Shown: positions 44,744-54,136, numbered from the stretch's first letter. The stretch is 64,000 nucleotides of DNA from Acinetobacter colistiniresistens (GCF_000413935.1 NZ_KE340378.1:278627-342626), one strand, 5' to 3'. Made by a program: numbers and translations. The notes: a model not told the origin generated them from the letters alone.

Positions 44744-44954
44744 TTAAGCGGCTTGCTGTAAAGCGCGTTTTGCAGCAGGTGAATTATTGAGATAATTCAC
44801 GGCATCCTGCGTATTGCCTTCTTTGACAGGGTCATACCATGGCATCAGGTAGTCTAACTGTTGTGCCACCAACCATGCTGGGCCGGGTAAGATCTTAGCG
44901 TCTTGCAACGCGATCTTTGACCACTCAATCCAGATCCAAGGTTTAAACACACTT
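44744..44954 (-). pseudogene. 3' fragment of a metal-dependent hydrolase gene split by an insertion sequence
   Basis: This holds the last 70 or so codons (VFKPWIWIEWSKIALQDAKI ... AAKRALQQAA). If the IS and one copy of the 3-bp duplication are removed, the two sides join in frame as AKKPS-VFKPW, giving an uninterrupted 314-residue protein. The fragment alone lacks a proper start and is unlikely to function. Confidence 0.9.
44952..44954. repeat. Target-site duplication, left copy
   Basis: CTT next to the left IS end; the same triplet is at 46264-46266. Three-base duplications are typical of IS3-family insertions. Confidence 0.75.
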
Positions 44955-44993
44955 TGAACCGTACCGGGTTTGTCGGAGACTTTTTTATTTAAG

Positions 44994-45896
44994 TTAAGCC
45001 ACCTGACCTAACGGGTTAATCTTATCATAGTACATTGCTTCAAACTCAAAAGGCGATACATAACCCAGTGCACTGTGTACACGCTTTTTATTGAACCAAT
45101 CTACCCAGTTTAGTGTCGCAAGTTGTACATCTGCTAAACCTTGCCAATCTGCTTTTAAATATTCAATCACCTCTGTTTTGTATAAGCCATTCACCGTTTC
45201 AGCCAGAGCATTATCGTATGAATCACCCGTTGTACCGACTGATGCTCGTAAATTTGCTGCTTCTAAACGATTGGTATAGCGAATGGAAAGATATTGCACA
45301 CCTCTGTCGGAATGATGAATCACATTCTTTGGCATGCCTCGATCATGCAATGCTTGCTCTAATGCATCAAGCACCATATCTGTATTCATCCGTGTAGATA
45401 CTTTCCATCCAACAATTGCTCGTGAGAACACATCAATAACAAATGCGGTATATACCCAGCCTGAATGAGTTTGAATATACGTAAAGTCACCCACCCATAG
45501 TTGGTTTGGATGATCAGCATTAAAATTACGTTTCACTAAATCATCTGCCCGTTTTTGGTCATCTCGGTTACGGGTGGTTTGTTTATTCTTACCACGCCAA
45601 ACACCTTGTATACCTAGCTTTTGCATCAATCGAGCAACTGTACAACGTGCAATAACATAACCCTCACGTTTCAATTTTTGCCAAACTTTACGTACACCAT
45701 ATCGACCTGAACTTTCTTTCCAAATTCGTTTAATTTGTTCAGCATGATACTCATCATGTAGATCTCGTTTCGCTCGATGTTCTGGATTGTCAGTGAGATC
45801 TAAAGTTCGGTAATAGGTTGAAGGTGCAATCGGTAAAATTCTACAAATCGCTTCAACACCATATCGATCTTTATTGTTATGGATAAAATCCACCAT
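44994..45896 (-). CDS. IS3-family transposase OrfB (DDE integrase)
   Basis: 300 residues. N-terminal HTH_21 region (GVEAICRILPIAPSTYYRTL, RYGVRKVWQKLKREGYVIAR), then the rve core with DDE residues: D in LWVGDFTYIQ, D in HHSDRGVQY and E in DNALAETVNGLYKTEVIEY. Its frame is -1 relative to orfA and open upstream through a TTTTTTC run (45930-45936), so an OrfAB fusion by frameshift is likely. Its ATG also overlaps the orfA stop. Confidence 0.96.
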   Translation of the reverse strand: MVDFIHNNKDRYGVEAICRILPIAPSTYYRTLDLTDNPEHRAKRDLHDEYHAEQIKRIWKESSGRYGVRKVWQKLKREGYVIARCTVARLMQKLGIQGVWRGKNKQTTRNRDDQKRADDLVKRNFNADHPNQLWVGDFTYIQTHSGWVYTAFVIDVFSRAIVGWKVSTRMNTDMVLDALEQALHDRGMPKNVIHHSDRGVQYLSIRYTNRLEAANLRASVGTTGDSYDNALAETVNGLYKTEVIEYLKADWQGLADVQLATLNWVDWFNKKRVHSALGYVSPFEFEAMYYDKINPLGQVA

Positions 45897-46213
45897 TATT
45901 TGTGTGGGCGGTCGAGCTCCGCCTGGGCGAAAAAAGCGGCTGCTTTACGTAGAATTTCATTGGCACGTTTTAATTCTTTAATTTCACGTTCCATTTGCTT
46001 CATTTTTTCTTGGTCAGATATCTGTTGTACTTTGGCAGGATTTAGTTGATCCAGATGCTTTAAATACCAAACACGCAATGTTTCAGGAGTACAACCGATT
46101 TTAGGAGCAATAGCTGTGATTGCTGCCCAAGTAGAAGGATAATCTTTTTCAGATTCAATTAGTAATTGAACCGCTCTTTCTCTAATTTCGGGGGTATAGT
46201 TTGGTTTTGTCAT
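45896..46213 (-). CDS. IS3-family transposase OrfA
   Basis: 105 residues. Helix-turn-helix of the HTH_8/IS3 type (MTKPNYTPEIRERAVQLLIE, AAITAIAPKIGCTPETLRVW) followed by a leucine-zipper-like coiled coil (QMEREIKELKRANEILRKAA). It binds the IS ends and regulates transposition. A slippery run near codon 95 (GCTTTTTTC) could redirect ribosomes into orfB. Confidence 0.95.
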   Translation of the reverse strand: MTKPNYTPEIRERAVQLLIESEKDYPSTWAAITAIAPKIGCTPETLRVWYLKHLDQLNPAKVQQISDQEKMKQMEREIKELKRANEILRKAAAFFAQAELDRPHK

Positions 46214-46263
46214 CGGGATAGTCTCTCAGAATATTGACTCTCCGACAAACCCGGTACGGTTCA

Positions 46264-47000
46264 CTTGGCTTTTTCGCTGCAAAGCGCGGATCTTGGCTCA
46301 TGATATGTGCTGCACCATCGACCCAGAGGCCAAGTACACCAATAATGACCGCAACACTCATGTAGTAACGTGCGATATAACCACCACCCAAATGACGATA
46401 GAGGTCAAATGCAACGGTACGGTGTTCAATTTCTTCAGAGCCATGCCATTTAATCAGATCGATCATTTCAGGATCTGCGCCAAGTTCTTGCCAGCGTTTG
46501 TTATACAACGCATATTTGCCTAATACACAAGTCATATGCTCAACAGTTGCAATCACACCTAGGCGGAATAAATCCCATTGATGCTCTAAAGCTTTTGGAA
46601 TCTCTTTATCAAAGGGCTTGTCAGCTAATACTTTGGTAAACAGAAAGTCCATGATGTCGAGATTACGCTGAATATCGATATTACGTTTACTGAGATATTC
46701 TTTATTGGCTGAAGTATGCGCAACCGCATGCATTGCTTCCTGACGAATAAAGGCTTGGACATCTTGCTTTAATTTTTCATCAGTAATTTCAGGGAGGACT
46801 TTGTTATATAAACGACAAAACCAAAATTCACCGGCAGGTAAGATATTGTTAATTTCATTAATAAAATAGCTGGCAAAAGGCTGGTTAGGAATCCAATCCA
46901 CTGGTGTATTTTCCCAGTCAAATTTTACTTTGCGTGGGAGGATTTTATAGTCAATCGAAGAACCAAGAACTTTGTTCTTCACAAATGATAGTAATTTCAT
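46264..47000 (-). pseudogene. 5' fragment of a metal-dependent hydrolase gene split by an insertion sequence
   Basis: About 245 codons: MKLLSFVKNKVLGSSIDYKI, then WFCRLYNKVLPEITDEKLKQ, FIRQEAMHAVAHTSANKEYL and KWHGSEEIEHRTVAFDLYRH. The conserved E, H and HGSEEIEH residues are those of the PF10118-type metal-dependent hydrolase family, and a membrane segment (YYMSVAVIIGVLGLWVDGAA) follows. Readthrough into the IS gives 30 foreign residues and then a stop near 46184. The enzyme is probably lost in this strain; its substrate is unknown. Confidence 0.9.
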
Positions 47001-47132
47001 TGTTGTTTAGTCCTAATCGATAGTGCAATGAACCAACACTAAGCAGTATATGAAAACTACCTAGTGTTTGTGTTTAGCAATTCGGGACAATTAAAAATTA
47101 TTTTATGCATCAAGTTGCATGAAATGCATTTT

Positions 47133-47909
47133 TTACTCTTCTAGATCAGTTTCTGAAGCTTCTGGGATCTGATCAAGGTTAAATTCAGCTGGTTGATCAA
47201 GGGTGAAATTCAAGCGACCTGCCATCACACTTGCCAGCTCTTCTAAGCCGATACGATTGAGCGAAGAGAATAGTTGAATGGAGAAATCCAGTTTCATCTT
47301 TTTCAATTGTTGTTTCACTTCGAGCAAGACTTTATTGGCTGGGCCACGGTTCAGCTTATCCGCTTTGGTGAGCAGGATATGCACAAATAAATGACGTGAA
47401 TGTGCCCATTCCAGCATCATCAAGTCAAAGTGTTGTAATGGATGACGGATATCCATTAACAGCACCAAGCCTTGTAAGCTCTTACGATGAATTAAATAAT
47501 TTTCAAGTTCTTTCTGCCAAACAATTTTCATGGCCTCAGGAACTGCGGCATAGCCATAACCTGGTAAGTCGACCAAGCGCTGATCAGGATTGCCTAAACT
47601 AAAAAAGTTGATCATTTGGGTACGACCAGGTTTTTTAGAGGCGCGTGCCAATTGCTTTTGATTGGTTAAAGTATTGATCGCACTTGATTTACCTGCATTG
47701 GAACGACCAGCGAAGGCGATTTCATAACCCGTATCTTCTACGCACAAAGCCAGTTTCGGCGCACTCATCAAAAATTCAGCTTGGCGTAACCACGTTAAAG
47801 ACTGAACTGCATATTCAGTTAACGCAGGATCAGCCTTTTTTTCATAACTGATTTTTTGTTTAGGTGCGAGTTTGGCTTTGGTGTCTTTCGATTTTTCACT
47901 GCGACGCAT
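47133..47909 (-). CDS. engB: Ribosome biogenesis GTPase EngB (YsxC/YihA)
   Basis: 258 residues, longer than the usual 200 by an N-terminal Lys-rich stretch ([20 protein letters not shown]) and a C-terminal acidic tail. GTPase motifs: G1 [10 protein letters not shown]2/switch region [13 protein letters not shown]3 DLPGYGYA, G4 TKADKL, G5 SSLNR. It assists assembly of the 50S subunit. Monocistronic, divergently placed from nothing close. Confidence 0.95.
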   Translation of the reverse strand: MRRSEKSKDTKAKLAPKQKISYEKKADPALTEYAVQSLTWLRQAEFLMSAPKLALCVEDTGYEIAFAGRSNAGKSSAINTLTNQKQLARASKKPGRTQMINFFSLGNPDQRLVDLPGYGYAAVPEAMKIVWQKELENYLIHRKSLQGLVLLMDIRHPLQHFDLMMLEWAHSRHLFVHILLTKADKLNRGPANKVLLEVKQQLKKMKLDFSIQLFSSLNRIGLEELASVMAGRLNFTLDQPAEFNLDQIPEASETDLEE

Positions 47910-47993
47910 AGAAGCTTACTTTTGAATAGAAATAGCAACGACCATTATAAAGGATGTGAGGCATTCGTGCGAATCCTCATCTGCATAGACGGT

Positions 47994-48446
47994 TTAAGCT
48001 TTTTGAATCAGTTCTAAAAAGTCGATATTTGAGCGGGTTGAAGAGGGTAGAATACCGTGTTGTACCACTTCGCCGAGCGTATATTGATCAAGACTTTGAT
48101 AAAAACATTCAAGTGCCTGATCTAAAATACCTTTCAGCCCGCAGTTGGCACGAAGGACACAGGGAGGGGTATTGCACTCAACGATGTGATGGTTACCTTG
48201 TAGGGTTCGAACAATTTCACCGAGCTTCAAGCTCTTGGCTTCAGGGTTTAACCGTAAACCACCGCCTTTACCACGAATGGTGACAATCCAGTGTTGTTTC
48301 CCCATGAAGTGCACCACTTTCACCAAGTGATTTTGCGACACATGCAAATCTTCAGCGATATCTGCAATCGTGTACGGTACATCACTTGGGCGAGCGACAT
48401 ACATCAGAATCCTGAGAGCATAATCAGTAAATTTATTGAGTTGCAT
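47994..48446 (-). CDS. nsrR: Rrf2-family nitric-oxide-sensing repressor NsrR
   Basis: 150 residues. Winged-helix start MQLNKFTDYALRILMYVARP, recognition helix SQNHLVKVVHFMGKQHWI and GKGGGLRL wing. The [2Fe-2S]/[4Fe-4S] cysteines are C91, C96 and C102 (ECNTPPCVLRANCG), the same spacing as E. coli NsrR. It lies 79 bases downstream of hmp on the same strand, and two excellent NsrR operators precede hmp. Nitric oxide damages the cluster and relieves repression. Confidence 0.95.
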   Translation of the reverse strand: MQLNKFTDYALRILMYVARPSDVPYTIADIAEDLHVSQNHLVKVVHFMGKQHWIVTIRGKGGGLRLNPEAKSLKLGEIVRTLQGNHHIVECNTPPCVLRANCGLKGILDQALECFYQSLDQYTLGEVVQHGILPSSTRSNIDFLELIQKA

Positions 48447-48525
48447 GGGATTTCACTCAATTGATTGCTAAAAATAGAAAGGGCCAGTCTAACATAGACG
48501 AGCCCTCTGCAAAACGTCGCGTGAA

Positions 48526-49737
48526 TTAGCTGAGCTTCACACCACCGGTGCCAAAGGCTTCACTGTGAATATTGGCAGCAGGAATACCTCGTGCAACCAG
48601 TGCCTGATGTTGTGCTGCCATAAATGGCATTGGGCCACATAAATAATAGTCGGCATTGCTTGGTAATAAGGCTGCATCTATCGTGCTTAAATCAAGCCGG
48701 CCAGCAGCATCATAATCTTGCCCCAGTACATCTTCTGCATGTGGGAATTCATAGGCCGTGAAGGTACTTAAACGAGGGTATTTGGTTTTAACCTCTTCAA
48801 TGTGTTTCTTCATCGCATGCACTTGGCTGCTACGACAGGCGTGAATGAAGTTAACGGGTTGTGGTAGATCCAGAGTCACCAACTGATTCAGCATGGCAAT
48901 CATTGGGGTAAGGCCCACACCGCCACTGATAAAGACATTGCGTTTAGTACTGTCAATCAGATAGAAGTTACCTGTGGGTGCAGACACTTCAATCTCTGAA
49001 CCTTCAGCTAAACTGTGTAAAGTGCTGGATACCCAGCCCCCTGCAAGCTCACCTTTTTCATCTTCACGTTTCACCGAGATACGTAAATAATCCGCTTGTG
49101 GGCTGGTTGATAGCGTGTACTGACGCGGTTGTCTTAAGTTTAATTCAGGGACAAACACGCGAACTGAAATATATTGGCCTGCTTCGTAGTGCGGTAATGC
49201 GCCGCCATCGACAGGTGCTAAATAGAAAGAGGTGATTTCATCGCTTTCTATGACTTTTTTGGCAATCTTGAAATTACGCCAGCCTAACCAACTGCCTTTC
49301 GCTTGTTGGTGTTGATCATAAATCGCTTTTTCAGTGCTGATAAATAAATCTGCCAATTGGCCGTAGGCAGCAGCCCAAGCTGCGATCAATGGATCTTCCA
49401 TCGAGATGCTCAGTACTTCACTGATTGAATGCAGCAGGTTTTCACCGACAATGCTGTAATCGGGAGCTTGAATATTCAAGCTCACATGTTTATGTGCAAT
49501 CATTTCAACCACAGGCAATAGTACCGAAGGGTCTTCGATATTTTCAGCATAAGCCAACACTGCGCCAGCCAATGCCTGTGCTTGAGCACCGCTACGCTGA
49601 TGACCCATATTAAAGGTTTCTTTTAATTCGGGATGATTGCCTAACATACGGTTATAAAAGTATCCAGTCAGCGCAACACCATTTTCACGTAGAACAGGAA
49701 CAGTGGCTTTTACAAGGTCAATTTGCTGTGGAGTCAT
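48526..49737 (-). CDS. hmp: Flavohemoprotein, nitric oxide dioxygenase
   Basis: 403 residues. Globin domain 1-140 with proximal His in MIAHKHVSLNIQAPDYSIVG, FAD-binding RQYTLSTSPQ and NAD-binding GGVGLTPMIAMLNQL, then DYYLCGPMPFMAAQHQALV at the C-terminus. It converts nitric oxide to nitrate with NADH and O2. Regulated by NsrR: two 23-bp operators stand 28-75 bases upstream of the start. Confidence 0.96.
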   Translation of the reverse strand: MTPQQIDLVKATVPVLRENGVALTGYFYNRMLGNHPELKETFNMGHQRSGAQAQALAGAVLAYAENIEDPSVLLPVVEMIAHKHVSLNIQAPDYSIVGENLLHSISEVLSISMEDPLIAAWAAAYGQLADLFISTEKAIYDQHQQAKGSWLGWRNFKIAKKVIESDEITSFYLAPVDGGALPHYEAGQYISVRVFVPELNLRQPRQYTLSTSPQADYLRISVKREDEKGELAGGWVSSTLHSLAEGSEIEVSAPTGNFYLIDSTKRNVFISGGVGLTPMIAMLNQLVTLDLPQPVNFIHACRSSQVHAMKKHIEEVKTKYPRLSTFTAYEFPHAEDVLGQDYDAAGRLDLSTIDAALLPSNADYYLCGPMPFMAAQHQALVARGIPAANIHSEAFGTGGVKLS

Positions 49738-49764
49738 GGGTGATCTCTCTTGGCGATTGTTTAT

Positions 49765-49787
49765 AAGATGTATTTAAAATACATCTT
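49765..49787 (-). promoter_or_regulatory. NsrR operator 1 of hmp
   Basis: A 23-bp perfect palindrome with arms AAGATGTATTT and AAATACATCTT around one base, identical in form to the E. coli NsrR consensus (AAGATGCATTT type). It is 28 bases upstream of the hmp start, probably over the promoter or transcript start. Confidence 0.85.
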
Positions 49788-49789
49788 AT

Positions 49790-49812
49790 AAGATGTATTT
49801 GCAATGCATATT
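49790..49812 (-). promoter_or_regulatory. NsrR operator 2 of hmp
   Basis: A second 23-bp dyad: AAGATGTATTT, then GCAATGCATATT as the less perfect right arm. Its centre is 25 bases from operator 1. The pair should allow tight, possibly cooperative, repression. Confidence 0.75.
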
Positions 49813-49831
49813 TAAACAAAAGCCATAAAAA

Positions 49832-49866
49832 AATTAAGGGATAATAAATTATCCCTTAATTTTTAA
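49832..49866. terminator. Rho-independent terminator after the DUF853 gene
   Basis: AATTAAGGGATAAT (49832-49845), AA, ATTATCCCTTAATT (49848-49861), flanked by A-runs and T-runs. It ends the minus-strand ATPase gene immediately before the hmp control region. Confidence 0.9.
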
Positions 49867-49882
49867 TCAGATATAAGGTTTT

Positions 49883-51430
49883 TTATTTGCCAAATAAAGA
49901 GCCGAGTAAGCCACGGACAATTTTTTGTCCTGTAGTGCCACCTAGGCTGCGTGCAGCGCTTTTGGCGAAAGTTCCGACGATATCTTGAGTGAGCTTTTCA
50001 CGATCACGTTGGGATTTTTCAGCAGCTTTTTGTTGCTCGCGCGCAAAACGTTCTTGTTCTTTGGCTTGTTGCTTGGCCAAAGCATCCTGTTCTTTACTTT
50101 GCTGTTTGGCTAATGCGTCGGCCTCTTGTTGTTGAGACTGTTGCAGTACTTTCTTTTGCAGCATTTCATAGGCACTGTCTCGATCTACTGCTTGATCATA
50201 GACCCCTGCGACAATACTTTGCCCAATAATCACTTGGCGTTCTTCTGGAGTAATTGGCGTAAATGAAGAGTAAGGGGGCATGACCCAGCCGCGTTCCACG
50301 ATTTGTGGTGTTCCTTGTTCATCGAGGCAGCTAATCAAGGCTTCACCGACTGCGAGTTCGGTAATCGCTTGATCAACTTTAAACTCTGGATTGGCGCGGA
50401 AAGTATCCGCTGCAGTTTTGACTGCTTTTTGATCTTTTGGGGTGAAGGCGCGTAAGGCATGTTGTACGCGATTCCCCAATTGTCCTAAAACGCTTTCTGG
50501 CAAATCCAGCGGATTCTGGGTGATAAAATAAATCCCTACACCTTTAGAACGGATCAGGCGGACCACTTGTTCAATCTTTTGCTGTAAGGCTGGGCTGGCA
50601 TTATCAAACAATAAATGGGCTTCATCAAAGAAGAACACTAACTTCGGTTTGTCCATATCGCCGACTTCAGGGAGTTGCTCAAACAGTTCCGACATCATCC
50701 ACAATAGGAACGTGGCATACAGCTTAGGGGTATTCATCAACTTATCAGCAGCGAGAATGTTGATATAGCCATGACCATTGGTATCGGTTTGAATGAAATC
50801 GAGGATATTCAGGCTTGGCTCGCCAAAGAACTGTTCACCACCTTGATCGCCTAAAGCCAGTAAATTACGTTGGATTGCACCCAAACTGGCAGGAGAGAGG
50901 TTGCCATATTCTGCTTTAAGCTCAGAGGCGTTTTCACTGACGTAACTCAGCATGGATTTAAGGTCTTTGAAGTCAATCAGCAGTAGACCTTGATCATCGG
51001 CAATTCGAAATACAGCTGAAAGCACACCTTCTTGGGTGTCATTCAGATTCAGCATTTGTGCCAAAAGGAGAGGGCCGATTTCTGAAATGGTGGTGCGAAT
51101 CGGATGACCTTGCTGACCAAATAAATCCCAAAAAATGACAGGCGCAGCGGCAAAAGGAATGGATTCTATCTGCAGGCTTTTTAAGCGCTCATCAAACTTG
51201 GGATTACTGCTGCCTGCTTTGGCAAGACTAGATACATCGCCTTTGGCGTCAGCAAGAAAAACAGGGACACCGAGACGAGAAAAACTTTCGGCCATGACTT
51301 TGAGTGTGACGGTTTTACCTGTTCCTGTGGCACCCGCAATCAGGCCGTGTCGGTTTGCAAATTTAGAATGCAAAACAATATCTTGTGTCGTATCTGTGGT
51401 TTTTTTAGCAATAACGATTGGTGTACTCAT
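49883..51430 (-). CDS. HerA-like ATPase of the DUF853 (YjgR) family
   Basis: 515 residues. Walker [14 protein letters not shown] near 35-47, [13 protein letters not shown], Walker [11 protein letters not shown], and sensor [11 protein letters not shown] match DUF853/HerA-helicase C-terminal domains. A long Gln/Lys/Glu coiled coil (about 440-490, [20 protein letters not shown]) precedes a short [20 protein letters not shown] end. Biological role unclear. It follows metC, 19 bases away on the same strand. Confidence 0.92.
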   Translation of the reverse strand: MSTPIVIAKKTTDTTQDIVLHSKFANRHGLIAGATGTGKTVTLKVMAESFSRLGVPVFLADAKGDVSSLAKAGSSNPKFDERLKSLQIESIPFAAAPVIFWDLFGQQGHPIRTTISEIGPLLLAQMLNLNDTQEGVLSAVFRIADDQGLLLIDFKDLKSMLSYVSENASELKAEYGNLSPASLGAIQRNLLALGDQGGEQFFGEPSLNILDFIQTDTNGHGYINILAADKLMNTPKLYATFLLWMMSELFEQLPEVGDMDKPKLVFFFDEAHLLFDNASPALQQKIEQVVRLIRSKGVGIYFITQNPLDLPESVLGQLGNRVQHALRAFTPKDQKAVKTAADTFRANPEFKVDQAITELAVGEALISCLDEQGTPQIVERGWVMPPYSSFTPITPEERQVIIGQSIVAGVYDQAVDRDSAYEMLQKKVLQQSQQQEADALAKQQSKEQDALAKQQAKEQERFAREQQKAAEKSQRDREKLTQDIVGTFAKSAARSLGGTTGQKIVRGLLGSLFGK

Positions 51431-51449
51431 TCTTCACCTGTTTCTAATT

Positions 51450-52643
51450 TCATTCGAGCTGTTTTAGTGCGTTTTGGATATCTTGAATTAAATCTTCTGG
51501 ATGTTCTAGTCCTATACAGAAGCGAACCAATAAACCTTGTTGTAAATGTGTATTCTCTAATGTGCGTATCTGTTTGAGGTCATACAGCATGACTAGACTA
51601 ACAGGGCCGCCCCAACTAAACCCAAGTTTAAATAGTCTTAAGTTGTCACAGAATTTTCGAATTGCAGCAAGATCATATTCAGCTTTGAAAATGACACTGA
51701 CCAAACCTGCACTTTTGCCTGTAGTACAAATCTCGCTCCAGAATGAATGACCTGCTGCATCTGGTGAACTCGGATGTAAAACCTGACTGAACTGAGGTTG
51801 TTGCTTGAGCCAATCAAGCAGGATCTGCGCATTCTGAGCTTGTTGCTCATAACGTAAAGACATATGTGCCAGACTGCGCTGAATCTGTGCAGCATCATCC
51901 CCTGAAATTGCAATGCCTTGAATCGCATGCATGCGAAACAGTTTGTGATGTAGTGCTTGGTCACGGGTCACGACTGAGCCCATCAGGATATCCCCCCCGC
52001 CACTTGGGTATTTGGTCAATGCATGCACGGTGATGTCTACGGATAGATGCTCATCTGAAAAATCAAAGGCATTAAATGCCAGTCCAGCGCCCCAGGTATT
52101 GTCCAGTGCGGTGAGCACCTTGGCTTGTTGGGCTTTTTTGACCAAGTTTTTTAAATCGGGAAATTCGAGTGTGACCGATCCTGCTGCTTCGAGCCAGATC
52201 AGTTTGGCTTTTTCGGTCGGTTGAAAGCTGTCAGCGTCAACAGGGTTGTATATTTTAACCGTGATGCCATAACGGTCTTGCAAGTTGTTTAAATGTTCCA
52301 GATTAGGGCCATAGATATTGTCTGCCACCCAAACCTCATCACCCGAAGTTAAAAGTGCACTATTCACGAGATTAATCGCGGATAAACCACTCGGTGCAAG
52401 CAGGCAATAGCGACCGCCTTCAATTTGGGCAATATTGTCTCCTAAAGTAAAGGTGGTTGGTGTGCCATGGGTGCCGTAACTATAGTCATAAGCATCAGTC
52501 CAATGACGATCAAAAAGGTGCGCTGTGCTTTTAAAAATAATCGTCGATGCACGAAATAGGGGAGGTTGAATGGTTTCAATGTATTGAGGGGCTTGTCTAG
52601 GTGCATGAATCAACTGGGTTTGTGATTTATTGTGTGTTGTCAT
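51450..52643 (-). CDS. metC: Cystathionine beta-lyase (PLP-dependent)
   Basis: 397 residues. Cys/Met metabolism PLP enzyme: YGTHGTPTTFTLGDNIAQIE, the PLP Lys in VHALTKYPSGGGDILMGSVV, and LDNTWGAGLAFNAFDF for the cofactor Asp. It cleaves cystathionine to homocysteine in methionine synthesis. MetC and other family members share these motifs, so the exact substrate is by similarity in length and style. It is upstream of the DUF853 gene. Confidence 0.85.
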   Translation of the reverse strand: MTTHNKSQTQLIHAPRQAPQYIETIQPPLFRASTIIFKSTAHLFDRHWTDAYDYSYGTHGTPTTFTLGDNIAQIEGGRYCLLAPSGLSAINLVNSALLTSGDEVWVADNIYGPNLEHLNNLQDRYGITVKIYNPVDADSFQPTEKAKLIWLEAAGSVTLEFPDLKNLVKKAQQAKVLTALDNTWGAGLAFNAFDFSDEHLSVDITVHALTKYPSGGGDILMGSVVTRDQALHHKLFRMHAIQGIAISGDDAAQIQRSLAHMSLRYEQQAQNAQILLDWLKQQPQFSQVLHPSSPDAAGHSFWSEICTTGKSAGLVSVIFKAEYDLAAIRKFCDNLRLFKLGFSWGGPVSLVMLYDLKQIRTLENTHLQQGLLVRFCIGLEHPEDLIQDIQNALKQLE

Positions 52644-52810
52644 AGGGCAGAATCAAATCAAGATAATGAATTAGGTTAAGAGAAAATCGGACAGGCGACT
52701 AGTACTTTGCTGCTTTTGTGCTGAATCGTTACAGATTAAAGCAATCGTTAAAAACTGGCTTTATTTTTGCTAAGACTAATCATCATTCTAACGATAATAG
52801 GTTTTAGCGC

Positions 52811-53539
52811 ATGAAGTCGCATTTAAGAGTACATTATTTTCAGCACATTGCTGGCGAAGGTTTTGGCAGTTGTTATGACTATTTGAAAGCACATCAAGCA
52901 AAAATTACCGCAACCGAATTTTTTGCCTTACCCGTTGATCTGCCACTGGAGCTGGAAGCCCTGCCGCGTGTAGATGAGGTTGATCTACTGATTATTATGG
53001 GGGGAACCATGAGTGTGAATGATGAGGTAAATTATCCTTGGTTGAGACTGGAAAAGAGATGGTTGCGCCGATATTTGGCAGCAGGAAAACCTGCGATTGG
53101 TCTATGCCTGGGTGGGCAGTTGATTGCCAATGCTTTGGGGGCGGCAGTGGGCCGTAATCCACATCAGGAATTAGGCTGGATGGATGTTGGGCGTGCTTCG
53201 CATGTGCCAGACGACTATTTTCAGATTCCGGAGCGGTTGAATATTTTACAATGGCATAGTGAGACCTTTGAAATCCCGAAAGGTGGGATTCGTCTGGCAG
53301 AGAATAAAGTATGTCGCAATCAAATGTATCAAATTGGACGGAATGTATTGGGATTTCAATTTCATCCGGAAATGACGCCTCATGCATTGGCATTGTTAAT
53401 TGAAAATGAAGAGGAGATGGCTGTTTTTAATGGTGCATATGTACAGCCAATGTCTGAATTAAAAAGAACTTTGAAAAATAAATTTGAGCAAGGCAATCGT
53501 TTGTTGAATCAGGCAATTGATTATGTCGTGAGTGCTTGA
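52811..53539 (+). CDS. Class I glutamine amidotransferase-like protein
   Basis: 242 residues. Nucleophile Cys in AIGLCLGGQLIANALGA; the His-Glu pair is FQFHPEM. The preceding GGTMSVNDEVNYPWLRLEKR and later LQWHSETFEIPKG are typical of stand-alone GMP-synthase-like amidotransferases that degrade or transfer glutamyl amide or gamma-glutamyl groups. The substrate is unknown. It is divergent from metC and upstream of the ribosomal cluster. Confidence 0.9.
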   Translation: MKSHLRVHYFQHIAGEGFGSCYDYLKAHQAKITATEFFALPVDLPLELEALPRVDEVDLLIIMGGTMSVNDEVNYPWLRLEKRWLRRYLAAGKPAIGLCLGGQLIANALGAAVGRNPHQELGWMDVGRASHVPDDYFQIPERLNILQWHSETFEIPKGGIRLAENKVCRNQMYQIGRNVLGFQFHPEMTPHALALLIENEEEMAVFNGAYVQPMSELKRTLKNKFEQGNRLLNQAIDYVVSA

Positions 53540-53572
53540 ATGGAGAAAATGCTTAAAAAATGAAAAGAGGAA

Positions 53573-53601
53573 TTGCATAAGACTTAAACAATCGTTATAA
53601 T
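53573..53601 (+). promoter_or_regulatory. Promoter of the S10-spc ribosomal operon
   Basis: TTGCAT (53573-53578) and a perfect TATAAT (53596-53601) with 17-base spacing. It is the only strong promoter seen before rpsJ. Confidence 0.75.
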
Positions 53602-53604
53602 GGG

Positions 53605-53760
53605 CGACCCTCAAATGGAGGGCGTTCACTACGAAGAAAGTAGTCAACGCATTACAGTCGTGGCATCGATCACGACCATAGTGATTTTCACTGCCCTTGA
53701 CACTTACCAAAAAGGTGAGGTGCGTCATGGGTGATTCTTTATATATTTGGCTTGGAGTTT
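53605..53760 (+). promoter_or_regulatory. Structured leader of the S10 operon
   Basis: About 155 bases of leader with three clear hairpins: CCCTC/GAGGG (53608-53622), ACTAC/GTAGT (near 53628-53644) and GTCGTG/CACGAC (53657-53662 with 53671-53676). In enterobacteria the S10 leader binds ribosomal protein L4 for feedback control. Whether this leader works the same way is not known. Confidence 0.55.
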
Positions 53761-53766
53761 ACTGGT

Positions 53767-54078
53767 ATGTCTAACCAGAGAATTCGTATCCGTTTGAAGT
53801 CTTTTGATCATCGTCTGATTGATCAATCTGCTCAAGAGATCGTAGAAACCGCTAAGCGTACTGGCGCACAAGTGTGTGGTCCAATCCCGATGCCTACTCG
53901 CATCGAACGCTTCAACGTTCTTACTTCACCACACGTCAACAAAGACGCTCGTGACCAGTATGAAATCCGCACTTATAAACGTTTGATCGACATCGTTCAA
54001 CCAACAGATAAAACTGTTGATGCATTGATGAAGTTAGATCTTGCTGCTGGTGTAGATGTTCAGATCGCTTTGGGTTAA
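53767..54078 (+). CDS. rpsJ: 30S ribosomal protein S10
   Basis: 103 residues from ATG 53767 ([20 protein letters not shown]) with GGAG 8 bases upstream; the frame upstream to 53731 is not used. First gene of the S10 operon. S10 binds the 30S head and also acts as NusE in transcription antitermination. The sequence is full length and highly conserved. Confidence 0.98.
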
Positions 54079-54136
54079 GGCTTTCGGTTGATTAACTTTT
54101 AAGTTAATTAGGCCGCTTTATTAGAGGTTTATGCAC

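Larger units (their letters stand above)
44955..46263 (-). mobile_element. IS3-family insertion sequence
   Basis: 1309 bp. The terminal inverted repeats of about 25 bp are perfect, starting TGAACCGTACCGGGTTTGTC at 44955 and its complement ending at 46263. The form TGAACCG...GGGTTTGTC fits the IS51/IS3-group ends. It carries orfA and orfB on the minus strand, overlapping by TAATG. A CTT duplication flanks both ends and the host gene can be rebuilt exactly, so this looks like a recent simple insertion. The named isoform cannot be given without a search. Confidence 0.95.

Noticed and set aside
44744..44950. Stand-alone 68-residue gene
   Set aside because: It is the 3' end of the hydrolase cut by the IS; the two halves join in frame when the IS is removed.
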